Assembly (NCBI GenBank): GCA_963807675.1
Contig: CAWECP010000012.1
Location: forward strand, 186,001 to 250,000
DNA: 64,000 nucleotides
Source: Bog-473 sp963807675
Lineage (GTDB): Bacteria; Actinomycetota; Acidimicrobiia; Acidimicrobiales; RAAP-2
Direction of reading: 5' to 3'
Shown: positions 1-6,968 of the stretch, piece after piece
Numbering within the stretch: position 1 is the stretch's first letter
How the letters are laid out: every line of letters starts with the position of its first letter
Program-made: the position numbers and the translations under genes
The notes under the pieces: generated by a model
Databases searched by the model: none
Told to the model about the DNA's origin: nothing
What the model saw: the letters and a program-made list of their open reading frames with translations, nothing else

Positions 1-74
1 GGGCAGTGCGCCTGCAGCCAGCGCTCCGCCGTGCGGCGCAACGACTCGTGCTCCTCGGTGACGGCGATGGGCAC
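1..74 (-). CDS. acyl-CoA dehydrogenase, N-terminal fragment (cut by window edge)
   Basis: Only the first 24 codons lie in the window. They read MPIAVTEEHESLRRTAERWL and on, which resembles the N-terminal helix of acyl-CoA dehydrogenases. The GTG start overlaps the TAG stop of the ferredoxin gene by one base (TAGTG), so the two are translationally coupled. Position at the end of a P450-thiolase-ferredoxin operon fits CoA-ester oxidation. The family call rests on a short stretch and is moderate. Confidence 0.55.
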   Translation of the reverse strand, partial: MPIAVTEEHESLRRTAERWLQAHC

Positions 75-319
75 TAGCGCCGCTCCTCGAGCGGCACCTC
101 GACGCCGTCGCGCCACAGCGAGATGGCACCCACCGGGCACCCCTGAGCGGCGATGCGCACCCGCTCCTCGTCCGTGACCACCGGGTCGAGTACGACCGCG
201 TGCCCGGCGTCAGCCAGGTCGAAGGTCTCGGGCGCCCAGAACATGCAATTGCCCGAGCCCATGCAGCGCTCGACGTCGATGCGGATCTCGATCGGCTGCG
301 TCCCCGTCTCCTCGCTCAC
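74..319 (-). CDS. 3Fe-4S type ferredoxin, probable electron donor to the P450
   Basis: An 81-residue ferredoxin. The cluster ligands are visible as C19-x5-C25 (CMGSGNC) and C61-P62, the spacing of the 3Fe-4S ferredoxins that accompany actinobacterial cytochromes P450. It should pass electrons from a ferredoxin reductase, not seen here, to the P450 encoded 1.3 kb upstream in the same operon. The GTG at 319-317 was chosen because the preceding in-frame stretch is only an Asp/Glu-coding hexamer repeat. The gene overlaps the next acyl-CoA dehydrogenase start by one base. Confidence 0.85.
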   Translation of the reverse strand: MSEETGTQPIEIRIDVERCMGSGNCMFWAPETFDLADAGHAVVLDPVVTDEERVRIAAQGCPVGAISLWRDGVEVPLEERR

Positions 320-336
320 GGCACTGTCTCCATTCC

Positions 337-383
337 CCTCGTCCTCGTCTTCGTCCTCGTCCGCGTCCTCGTCCTTGTCCGCG
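337..383. repeat. CGTCCT-type hexamer microsatellite between thiolase and ferredoxin genes
   Basis: About seven imperfect CGTCCT/CGTCTT/CGTCCG units fill the gap between the thiolase stop and the ferredoxin start. On the minus (transcribed) strand this is an unbroken purine-rich GAGGAC run just upstream of the ferredoxin start. It may affect ribosome loading or vary in length; both are inferences. Confidence 0.7.
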
Positions 384-393
384 CCCCGCCCGC

Positions 394-1563
394 CTACGCG
401 GCCGACCGCAGCACGAGCGCGCTCGTCGGCACGCCCTCGCCCGAGGTGACCAGGCAGGTGCGGGCGTCCGGCACCTGGCTGGTGGAGGTGCCCCGCAGCT
501 GGCGCACGCCCTCGGTGACGAGGTTGAAGCCGTGCACATAGGCCTCGGAGAGCCCGCCGCCCGATGTGTTGGTGGGCAGCGCGCCGGTGTCCCAGCGTAG
601 GTTCCCGTCGGCCACGAAGTCGGCCGCCTCGCCGCGCCGGCAGAACCCGTAACCCTCGAGCGAGAGCAAGATGAGTGGCGTGAACGCGTCGTAGATCTGG
701 GCCACGTCGATGTCGGCCGGCCCGAGCTCGGACTGCGACCACAGCTTGGCCGCCGCCACCCAGGCCGGTCCGGTCAGCGGGTCGTCGCAGTAGTAGTTGA
801 CCATCGACTCGTGCTGGCGGTGCAGCCCCTGCCCGAACGCGTGCACGAGGGCGGGCGGGTGCGGGCAGTCCCGGGCCCGCTCGGCCGAGACCAGGACAGC
901 GGCCAGCGCGCCGTCGGTCTCGAGGCAGTTGTCGAAGAGGCAGAGCGGCTCGCTGATGTAGCGGGCGTTCATGTAATCGTCGAGCGTCATCGTCTTCTCG
1001 TACATCAGCGCCGCCGGGTTGCGGTTGGCGTGTGCCCGTGCCGCCAGAGCCACCTCGGCCAGGCTCTCGCGCCCGCCCCCGTACTCGTAGGCGTAGCGCC
1101 GGGCCAGCATGGCCACCTCGTCCACCGGGCGCAGCAGGCCGAACGGCCGCGTCCACTGCGCCTGGATGGGCAGACGCGACGGCGCCACGGCCCACGGCCG
1201 CGACGACCGGGCCCCCCGCTTGCGGGAGCGCCAGGCCACCACCACGTCGGCCTGGCCGGTGGCGATGGCCATGGCGGCCTGCCCGATGGTGGCGCAGGCG
1301 GCGCCGCCGCCGTAGCCGACCTGGGAGAAGTAGGTGATGTCGCCGGCCCCGATCGTCTTGGCCAGCGTGACCTCGTCGGTCGTCTCCATGGTGAACGACG
1401 ACAGGCCGTCCACCTCCGACGGGGCGATGCCGGCGTCACGCAGGGCGGCCACCACCGCCTCGGCGGCCAGCTGGGCCTCCGGCCGGTCGATCGACTTGGC
1501 GAACTCGGTCTGTCCGATTCCCACGATGGCCGCGGCGTCGCGCAGCGGGTTGGAGGACGCCAT
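394..1563 (-). CDS. thiolase-superfamily (SCP-x/lipid-transfer type) acyl-CoA enzyme
   Basis: A 389-residue protein of the SCP-x/Ltp thiolase branch. It opens with AAIVGIGQTEFAKS, has the GGGAACATIGQAAMAIATG nucleophile-loop region and the C-terminal 'QIYDAFTPLILLSLEGYGFC' and 'GALPTNTSGGG' motifs typical of non-condensing actinobacterial thiolases. Relatives include thiolases and the Ltp2-type steroid side-chain retro-aldolase, which needs a separate DUF35 partner; none is next to this gene. It starts 53 bp after the P450 and is followed by the ferredoxin. The substrate is unknown; a branched or sterol-derived acyl-CoA is plausible from the P450 context. Confidence 0.8.
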   Translation of the reverse strand: MASSNPLRDAAAIVGIGQTEFAKSIDRPEAQLAAEAVVAALRDAGIAPSEVDGLSSFTMETTDEVTLAKTIGAGDITYFSQVGYGGGAACATIGQAAMAIATGQADVVVAWRSRKRGARSSRPWAVAPSRLPIQAQWTRPFGLLRPVDEVAMLARRYAYEYGGGRESLAEVALAARAHANRNPAALMYEKTMTLDDYMNARYISEPLCLFDNCLETDGALAAVLVSAERARDCPHPPALVHAFGQGLHRQHESMVNYYCDDPLTGPAWVAAAKLWSQSELGPADIDVAQIYDAFTPLILLSLEGYGFCRRGEAADFVADGNLRWDTGALPTNTSGGGLSEAYVHGFNLVTEGVRQLRGTSTSQVPDARTCLVTSGEGVPTSALVLRSAA

Positions 1564-1616
1564 GGCCGCCTACGTCGCTTGAAGCTGAAGACAGGCGGCG
1601 GGCATAGGCCCGAAAC

Positions 1617-2852
1617 CTACTGGAACACCACCGGCAGCGAGAGCGGCGACCGGAAGGCCAGCCCCTCGATGTGGGGCGGCTCCGCGTCCGGGTCGAGCGC
1701 GAACGGCCCGAGCCGGTCGAAGAGCGTGTTGATGGCCACCCGCGACTCCATGCGGGCGAGGTGCATGCCGAGGCAGACGTGGACGCCGAAGCCGAAGCCG
1801 ACGTGCTGGCGCTGCTCACGGAACATGTCGTAGCGGTCCGGGTCGGGGTACTTGCGCTCGTCACGGTTGGCCGCTCCGATGAGCAGCGCGATGTCCGCCC
1901 CCTCCTCGATGGCCATCCCGGCCAGCTCGGCGTCGCGGGCCGCCCGCCGCAGAATGAGCGTCACCGGCGGCTCCCAGCGCACCGTCTCCTCGAAGGCCTG
2001 CTGGTAGAGGTCGCGGTTCTGGTACAGCGCGTCGAACTGAGCCCGGTCGTTGAGCAGCGCGAAGAGCAGGCTGCCCGTCGCCCGGTAGGTGGTCTCGACG
2101 CCGGCCGGCAGGAGCAGGCGCAGGAACGAGTAGATCTCCTCGTCGCTGAGGTGCTCGCCTTCGACCTCGGCCCGCACCAGATCGCTGATGAGGTCGTCGC
2201 CCGGATGGGCCCGGCGCTCGGCCATGACCTCCGCGAAGTAGTCCCGCAGGGCAACCGAGGCGGCCACGCCGCGGTCCCAGTTGGCGGCGACGCTGGTGAG
2301 CTCGAGGGCCCAGCGCTGGAAGCGGGGGTAGTCCTCGCGGGGCAGACCGAGGATGCGGGCGATGACCTGGACCGGGAAGTTGAACGTCACCGTGCGCACC
2401 AGGTCGGTGTGGCCGTCGTCGATGAAGGAGTCGATGAGCTCGTTCACCACGACGGCGACGAGATCCTCCTCCCAGCGCTCCAGCATCTTGGAGCGGAAGC
2501 TGGGCGCCACGAGCGCCCGGAGGGCGCGGTGCTCGGGCTCGTCCATCTCGAGGATGGTGCGGCCCATGACCATGCCCATGACGTCCGTGTAGACGCTGGA
2601 CGAGTACGTCTCGTTGTCGCGCAGCACCTGGACCACCTCGTCGAAGCCGAAGACGGTGACCGGCGCCGGCTTCGTGGGGTCGAGCGGATCGATGCCCTCG
2701 CCCAGGTCGATAGGCCCGGTGTGCACGGGCGACTGGCGGCACAGCTCGTGCAGCAGCGGGTACGGATCGCGCAGCGTTCCCCCGACCACGTCCTTCAATT
2801 CGTAGGGATCGAAGGGCATCGCCGTCGAGTCTGCCGTCTCGAGTCCTGGCAT
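1617..2852 (-). CDS. cytochrome P450
   Basis: A 411-residue soluble bacterial P450. The I-helix oxygen-activation motif reads AGVETT, the K-helix ExxR is in EETVRWEPP, and the haem-binding loop is FGFGVHVCLGMHLAR with the proximal Cys. Length is normal for class I P450s. It is the first gene of a leftward operon with a thiolase, its likely ferredoxin donor and an acyl-CoA dehydrogenase, so it probably hydroxylates a lipid or sterol-like substrate before CoA-dependent breakdown. A TGAC-N6-GTCA site lies 43 bp upstream. The start at 2852 could instead be the ATG at 2819. Confidence 0.92.
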   Translation of the reverse strand: MPGLETADSTAMPFDPYELKDVVGGTLRDPYPLLHELCRQSPVHTGPIDLGEGIDPLDPTKPAPVTVFGFDEVVQVLRDNETYSSSVYTDVMGMVMGRTILEMDEPEHRALRALVAPSFRSKMLERWEEDLVAVVVNELIDSFIDDGHTDLVRTVTFNFPVQVIARILGLPREDYPRFQRWALELTSVAANWDRGVAASVALRDYFAEVMAERRAHPGDDLISDLVRAEVEGEHLSDEEIYSFLRLLLPAGVETTYRATGSLLFALLNDRAQFDALYQNRDLYQQAFEETVRWEPPVTLILRRAARDAELAGMAIEEGADIALLIGAANRDERKYPDPDRYDMFREQRQHVGFGFGVHVCLGMHLARMESRVAINTLFDRLGPFALDPDAEPPHIEGLAFRSPLSLPVVFQ

Positions 2853-2895
2853 CTTGTCCGCATACCCCCTAGGTTGGGTGGGAGCCCGGTGGTCT

Positions 2896-2911
2896 ATGAC
2901 TCCCGTGTCAT
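2896..2911. promoter_or_regulatory. TGAC-N6-GTCA operator, site 1
   Basis: Inverted repeat ATGAC-TCCCGT-GTCAT with 5-bp perfect arms, 43 bp upstream of the P450 start codon. It is one of eight copies in the window and probably a repressor site. Confidence 0.65.
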
Positions 2912-2921
2912 GTATAGCAAA

Positions 2922-2931
2922 CGAACGTTCG
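2922..2931. promoter_or_regulatory. CGAACGTTCG palindrome, possible TetR operator
   Basis: A perfect 10-bp palindrome 70 bp upstream of the P450 start in the region shared with the divergent TetR gene. It differs from the TGAC-N6-GTCA sites. It could be the autoregulatory site of the adjacent TetR protein, by inference from position and symmetry only. Confidence 0.4.
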
Positions 2932-3172
2932 GGAGGCTACCCGGAGGGGTGCCCGGTTTCAGCGTTGAGTGAGAGTTGCTGTGAGCTGGGTGTTCGGGAG
3001 CGGTTCGGAGCCGGGCGTCCGTTGGAGGGAAACCCCGGGACATCGGGGTTGTCGGAGCGGCGGGGCGAAGCGGAGGGGGAGAAGAGGAGGGCGGAGGGTT
3101 GCCAGGCGGAGTGGAACTGGGGGGAGGAATGGGGTGCGGACCGTTGTCAGGCCGCGAAATCAGACGCACGAC

Positions 3173-3829
3173 ATGGCGGCGGCAGCCATGAAGAACCCCG
3201 ATGCCGATGCCGATGCCGATGCCGATGCCGCGGGCGCACCCGGGGAGGGCTCGGCCACGCGGCGCCGCATTTTGCAGATCGCCCTCTCGCTGATGGCCCA
3301 GCGCGGTGTCGACGGCACCAGCATGCGCGACCTGGCTTCGGCGGCCGGCCTCAACGTGGCCTCGCTCTACCACTACTTCCCCTCCAAGCGCGACCTCCTC
3401 GAAGCCGTCCTGGTCGAGCAAGGCTTCCTCCCGGTGCGCGCCGTCAACCCGGTGCCCGACACCGAGGCGCTGGGCGGGTCGCCCCTGGCGGCGTTGCTGG
3501 CCGACATCATGATGTCGCTGTTCCAGGTCGACGACTTCGTCCGTCTCATGACCGGCGAGGCCATGCGGGGCGACGAGACGGCGCGCGCCGTGGGACTCGA
3601 CCTCTTCTCGACGTTCCAGGTGTCGATTGAGGAGTGGATCTCCAAGCATCGGCCCGACCTGGCCGAGCGCTCGGGGGCCTCCGAGGTGGCGCGCTTCCTC
3701 TGCGCGATGGTGGTCGGGCTGTTCGTGGAGCATGCCGCCGGCGTGATCTCCGAGGAAGCGGAGGACCTCACCGCCCTGGCCGTACAGCGGGCCAAGGAGG
3801 CGGCCTCCATTCTGGGACCGGCGGACTGA
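3173..3829 (+). CDS. TetR-family transcriptional regulator
   Basis: A 218-residue TetR protein. The helix-turn-helix is at about residues 23-68 (RRRILQIALSLMAQRG, MRDLASAAGLNVASLYHYF, SKRDLLEAVL), and the rest is the variable ligand-binding domain. The start at 3173 removes a long G-rich unlikely N-terminus; the alternative ATG is at 3188. Residues 9-18 are a (Asp-Ala)5 run coded by a perfect hexamer repeat, outside the HTH. It is divergent from the P450 operon, which suggests local control, and its ligand may be a fatty acyl-CoA or sterol-like molecule. Confidence 0.85.
   Translation: MAAAAMKNPDADADADADAAGAPGEGSATRRRILQIALSLMAQRGVDGTSMRDLASAAGLNVASLYHYFPSKRDLLEAVLVEQGFLPVRAVNPVPDTEALGGSPLAALLADIMMSLFQVDDFVRLMTGEAMRGDETARAVGLDLFSTFQVSIEEWISKHRPDLAERSGASEVARFLCAMVVGLFVEHAAGVISEEAEDLTALAVQRAKEAASILGPAD
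3200..3229 (+). repeat. (GATGCC)5 microsatellite inside the TetR gene
   Basis: Five perfect GATGCC units coding Asp-Ala repeats near the N-terminus of the TetR protein. Because the unit is six bases, changes in copy number would keep the frame. Confidence 0.95.
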
Positions 3830-3847
3830 GCGGCTGTCGCGTCGCCC

Positions 3848-4393
3848 GTGCCGCCCGCTCCCGCTCCCGCTCCGCCGCCGCCCTCTGATTTCGGCTCCGG
3901 CTCGCCGCCTGATCGCGGATCGCCGCCGACCGCCGTCACCTCGGCGTCGTTCTCGGTCCCGGCCGAGACCGTGTGGCGCTACCGGCTCGACTTCTCCAAC
4001 CTGCCCGAGTACAACCCCGACGTCTCGGGCGTGACGCGCATCGGCGACGGCGATCCGGACGGGGTCGGCGGCGTGCTCGGGCCCGGCGCCCGCTACTCGT
4101 TCCAATTGGCCGATGCCCGTGCTCCCGGCGGCACTCAGGGGGTCGAGCTGTGGCTGGTCGACGCGATCGAGCCGTCGCTGGTGTCCGCCGGCATGGCTGG
4201 GGGGAACGAGGCCTACGAGGAGTTCGTCGTGCGGCCCGGCAATGGCGGCCAGGGGTGTGCGGCGACGCTGACCCTGTGGGTCGCCCTGCCCGCCGACCTG
4301 CCCGACGACGTGCGCGCCGCGGCAGCAGCCGGCAGCCTCGAGCAGATCGCCAAGGAACTGCGGCTCATGAAGGAGATTCTCGAGGCTCCTTGA
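3848..4393 (+). CDS. SRPBCC (START-like) family protein
   Basis: A 181-residue protein whose residues from about 28 on (TAVTSASFSVPAETVWRYRL, FSNLPEYNPDVSGVTRI) match the start of SRPBCC/polyketide-cyclase-like folds, ending with the amphipathic helix ELRLMKEILEAP seen in many actinobacterial members. These proteins bind hydrophobic ligands in a helix-grip pocket; no specific ligand can be assigned. The N-terminus is Pro-rich and the GTG start is uncertain. It lies 18 bp after the TetR gene and may be cotranscribed with it. Confidence 0.7.
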   Translation: MPPAPAPAPPPPSDFGSGSPPDRGSPPTAVTSASFSVPAETVWRYRLDFSNLPEYNPDVSGVTRIGDGDPDGVGGVLGPGARYSFQLADARAPGGTQGVELWLVDAIEPSLVSAGMAGGNEAYEEFVVRPGNGGQGCAATLTLWVALPADLPDDVRAAAAAGSLEQIAKELRLMKEILEAP

Positions 4394-4518
4394 GCGCCCG
4401 GGGCCGTCCTCGGGGACACCCGGTGCGAGCACGCCAAGGAGGAGTCCGGCGGGGTGGCCCGTCCACCCACCCGGAAGGCCCCTTGCGATGAGGTCAGGCG
4501 TCCGGGGGTGCGCGTGTC

Positions 4519-4812
4519 TCATGAGGCGGTCGAGGCCGGCGCCTCCTCTCCGACGTCGAGCTCGTCGAAGCAGCCGCACATGAGCGCCTGCCCGTCGCAC
4601 CTGGGGCATTGCTCGAGATCGCAGCCGTGGTGGTGCACACCGCCTCGAGGCGTGTTGCAGTCGCCGCAGCGGGCGGTCGGCTGGAAGAACCACGAGCGCG
4701 ACTCCTCGCCCCATCTGATCGGGTCGTAGAGCACGCCACCGATCTTCAGGGGGTCCTCGTTGCAGCTGACTCCGTCCTTCATCTCGTGGTCGCAGAACGT
4801 GCAGATGGCCAT
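4519..4812 (-). CDS. small Cys-rich, probable zinc-ribbon protein
   Basis: A 97-residue hypothetical protein with repeated Cys pairs: CTFC near the N-terminus, CGDC in the middle, CPRC and CGC towards the end, plus His residues (GGVHHHGCD). This spacing suggests two zinc-ribbon-like knuckles. The ATG at 4812 is preceded by a good ribosome site (GGAGGAC), while the upstream in-frame extension looks non-coding. No function is recognised. Confidence 0.7.
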   Translation of the reverse strand: MAICTFCDHEMKDGVSCNEDPLKIGGVLYDPIRWGEESRSWFFQPTARCGDCNTPRGGVHHHGCDLEQCPRCDGQALMCGCFDELDVGEEAPASTAS

Positions 4813-5052
4813 GGCCGTCCTCCAATCTGTCGTTGTGAATGGTGAACGGTCGGACGTCGGGGAGGTGTCGCGCCGTTTTTTTCTGTTGTTGTCGGGGCGC
4901 GGTGTCGTGCGGGTTGTTGGGTGGCGTTGTGAATGGTGTGGCGCTGTGAACGGTGGCGCTTTGAAAAGGTGTAGTGAAGAGTGGCGCCGTGGTGGCGAGG
5001 TGAAGAGGCAACACGGTGAAGACACAAAGAGTCGTCACACCCTTCTGCTGTG
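4813..5052. other. intergenic stretch with CGTTGTGAATGGTG direct repeats
   Basis: A 240-bp non-coding stretch with lower GC than its surroundings. The 14-mer CGTTGTGAATGGTG occurs at 4831-4844 and 4925-4938, with further GTGAACGGT variants. It separates the leftward Cys-rich gene from the rightward DUF222-HNH gene, so both promoters should lie here. Confidence 0.6.
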
Positions 5053-6204
5053 ATGTACCCCATGGGACTCGAGGCCTTGACCGAGGCCATCAACGGGTTG
5101 ATCGACGAAGGGGTCGAGTCGCACGCCGACGAAGAGTCGGTCAAGTGTCTGGTGCTCCAAATGACGCGCTTGGACTCGCTGACGACCAAGGCCATTGGCG
5201 CTTACGACACCTCGGGTGATTGGGCCCTGCACGGGGCCAAGACGTGTGGATCCTGGTTGACCGTGGCCTGCCGGCTGCCAAGATCGGCCGCAGGACGGAT
5301 GGTGCGGCGGGCCCGTCACCTCCGACACCTGCCGCTCGTGAGTCAGGCCTTCGAGAACGGCGAGATCACGCCTGACCATGTGGACGCCTTCGTGAAGATG
5401 CGCCGAGTGGACACCGAGGAGATCATGGCCCGCGACGAGGCCGTGCTGGTGAAGCAAGCCAAGCGGCTCCGCTTCGACCAGTTCGTCCGGGCCCTGGCCT
5501 ACTGGGACCAGCTGGCCGACCCCGATGGGAGCGACGATGCGGCCGAGGAGCGGCGGGCACGGCGTGACGTCTACCTGCAGCCCTCGATCTCGGGCATGTA
5601 TCTCGGCCAGATGACCCTGGACCCCGTATCCGGCGCCATCGTGTCCGGGGAGCTCAAGCGCATCGAGTCGGAGTTCTTCAAGTCAGACTGGGCCAAGGCT
5701 AAGGACGAGCTCGGCCGTGAACCGACGGTGGCCGAACTTTGGCGCACCGCGGCCCAGCGACGGGCCGACGTCCTGGTCGAGATGGCCACGCGGTCGGCCG
5801 TGGTGCGCCCCGAGGGCCGGCGCCCCGCTCCCCTGTTCAGCGTGCTCGTCGACTGGCCCACGCTCTCCGGCCGCATCCTCGAGCTGGCCGATGGCGTCGT
5901 CGTCTCGCCGAGTGACGTGGTCGACTGGCTGAGCGTGGCCGACCTCGAACGTGCCGTGATGGAGCCTTCTGGCCGGGTGGAGATCTCACCCACCCGACGA
6001 CTCTTCTCGGGGGCCACCCGTCGAGCGTTGGAGCTCCGTGACCGCGAATGCGCACATCCCTTCTGCGACACTCCGGCCGACCTCTGCCAAGCGGACCATA
6101 TCGACCCGTTCTCGCACGGTGGCCTCACCACCCAGGAGAACGGGCGCCTCCTGTGCGGATTCCACAACCGCCTGCGCAACCACGATCCGCCGCCGGACGA
6201 GTAG
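5053..6204 (+). CDS. DUF222 / HNH endonuclease-domain protein (13E12-like)
   Basis: A 383-residue protein with the actinobacterial DUF222 N-terminal region followed by a C-terminal HNH nuclease module: ECAHPFCDTPADLCQADHID, SHGGLTTQENGRLLCGFHNR. The zinc Cys pairs and the catalytic DH (ADHI) are present. Such proteins occur in many copies in mycobacteria and relatives (the '13E12 repeat' family), some linked to mobile DNA; biological role unknown. Start could be GTG 5050, ATG 5053 or ATG 5062; no clear ribosome site distinguishes them. Confidence 0.85.
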   Translation: MYPMGLEALTEAINGLIDEGVESHADEESVKCLVLQMTRLDSLTTKAIGAYDTSGDWALHGAKTCGSWLTVACRLPRSAAGRMVRRARHLRHLPLVSQAFENGEITPDHVDAFVKMRRVDTEEIMARDEAVLVKQAKRLRFDQFVRALAYWDQLADPDGSDDAAEERRARRDVYLQPSISGMYLGQMTLDPVSGAIVSGELKRIESEFFKSDWAKAKDELGREPTVAELWRTAAQRRADVLVEMATRSAVVRPEGRRPAPLFSVLVDWPTLSGRILELADGVVVSPSDVVDWLSVADLERAVMEPSGRVEISPTRRLFSGATRRALELRDRECAHPFCDTPADLCQADHIDPFSHGGLTTQENGRLLCGFHNRLRNHDPPPDE

Positions 6205-6293
6205 GCAGGGGCCGGGGGGCAAATGGAATTGGAGCATGGCCGGCGCTTCGGCGCGCCTGTAAACGGGTCGGGCGGGCGGCGGGGCTTAGTGCG

Positions 6294-6340
6294 GCCGGGC
6301 GGGTGGGGCCCAGCGCCGCCGGGCGGGTGGGGCCCAGCGC
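6294..6340. repeat. tandem 24-bp repeat, two copies
   Basis: Two identical 23-bp blocks beginning GCCGGGCGGGTGG (6294-6316 and 6318-6340), separated by one base, in the gap between the convergent HNH and cNMP genes. G-run rich on the plus strand, so it could fold into secondary structure and may limit read-through. Confidence 0.85.
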
Positions 6341-6354
6341 AGCCCGGGCGGTGG

Positions 6355-6786
6355 TCAGTGCGTGTACTGCGCGTCCACGTCGGTCAGGCGCTGAGCCAGG
6401 TTCGCCAGCATCTTCAGCCCGATGTTCGGAGTGGTCATGAGCATGGCCCGGAACTCCCGGCTATCGAACACCAGCAGTTCCATGTACGTCACGGCCACCA
6501 CGTCCGCCGTGCGGATGCCGCCGTAGAGAAGAGCGAGCTCACCGAAGTAGTTGCCGGGCCGGAACCGCTTCACCTCGTTCTTGCCCACCCGACACGCGGC
6601 CGTGCCCTCGAGCACGAGGAAGAACTCACGACCAGGTGAGCCTCGTTCGGTCAGGACGACACCAGGCTCGGCTACGACCGGTGTGCCCAACTGGGCGACG
6701 GACCGCAGCTCCCCCTGCGTGCAACCCGAGAAGAGGGGTACCGCGCCCAGGAGATCGAGTTGGTGCTTTGGGATCCGACTGCGCAT
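6355..6786 (-). CDS. cyclic nucleotide-binding domain protein (Crp-like sensor domain only)
   Basis: A 143-residue protein that is essentially one cNMP-binding beta-roll: LLGAVPLFSGCTQGELRSVA at the start, RGSPGREFFLVLEGTAACRV in the middle and the phosphate-binding cassette-like FGELALLYGGIRTADVVA. No DNA-binding HTH follows, so it is probably not a transcription factor itself. The ATG at 6786 is preferred over 6819 because GAGAGG sits 7 bases before it. Confidence 0.8.
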   Translation of the reverse strand: MRSRIPKHQLDLLGAVPLFSGCTQGELRSVAQLGTPVVAEPGVVLTERGSPGREFFLVLEGTAACRVGKNEVKRFRPGNYFGELALLYGGIRTADVVAVTYMELLVFDSREFRAMLMTTPNIGLKMLANLAQRLTDVDAQYTH

Positions 6787-6968
6787 GTGACCGCCTCTCG
6801 GGAGGGTGACCGCCGGCATTCGTCAGCGGGAGCGTAGCTCCCGGCTCCGATGGTGTCTCGGAGAAGTAGTCGCGTGCTCTGGGTACTCTGGCTGATCGGG
6901 TGGTCTTGGTGCTCTTGATGTCCCCGCCCGCTCCGCGTGACCAGGCGATGGAAGAGCGGGCCTGCGCC

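Larger units (their letters stand above)
2853..3172. other. divergent intergenic region, P450 operon / TetR
   Basis: A 320-bp non-coding stretch between two divergently transcribed genes. It holds the ATGAC-N6-GTCAT repeat, a perfect CGAACGTTCG palindrome, a TATAGC -10-like hexamer just right of the first repeat, and a 7-bp stem-loop further on (AACCCCG/CGGGGTT, 3031-3050). No small ORF was convincing. Confidence 0.6.

Noticed and set aside
210..1195. Long minus-strand open frame running from the thiolase region into the ferredoxin
   Set aside because: Only the last 81 codons make a recognisable protein; the rest overlaps the thiolase in another frame and has low-complexity Arg/Gly composition of a shadow.
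3031..3050. AACCCCG/CGGGGTT stem-loop as a transcription terminator
   Set aside because: It lies in the leader of the TetR gene rather than after a gene and has no T-run; attenuator function is possible but unsupported.
2894..5038. 714-codon minus-strand open frame over the TetR, SRPBCC and Cys-rich genes
   Set aside because: It overlaps three genes with clear families on other frames and has no recognisable motif; high-GC shadow ORF.
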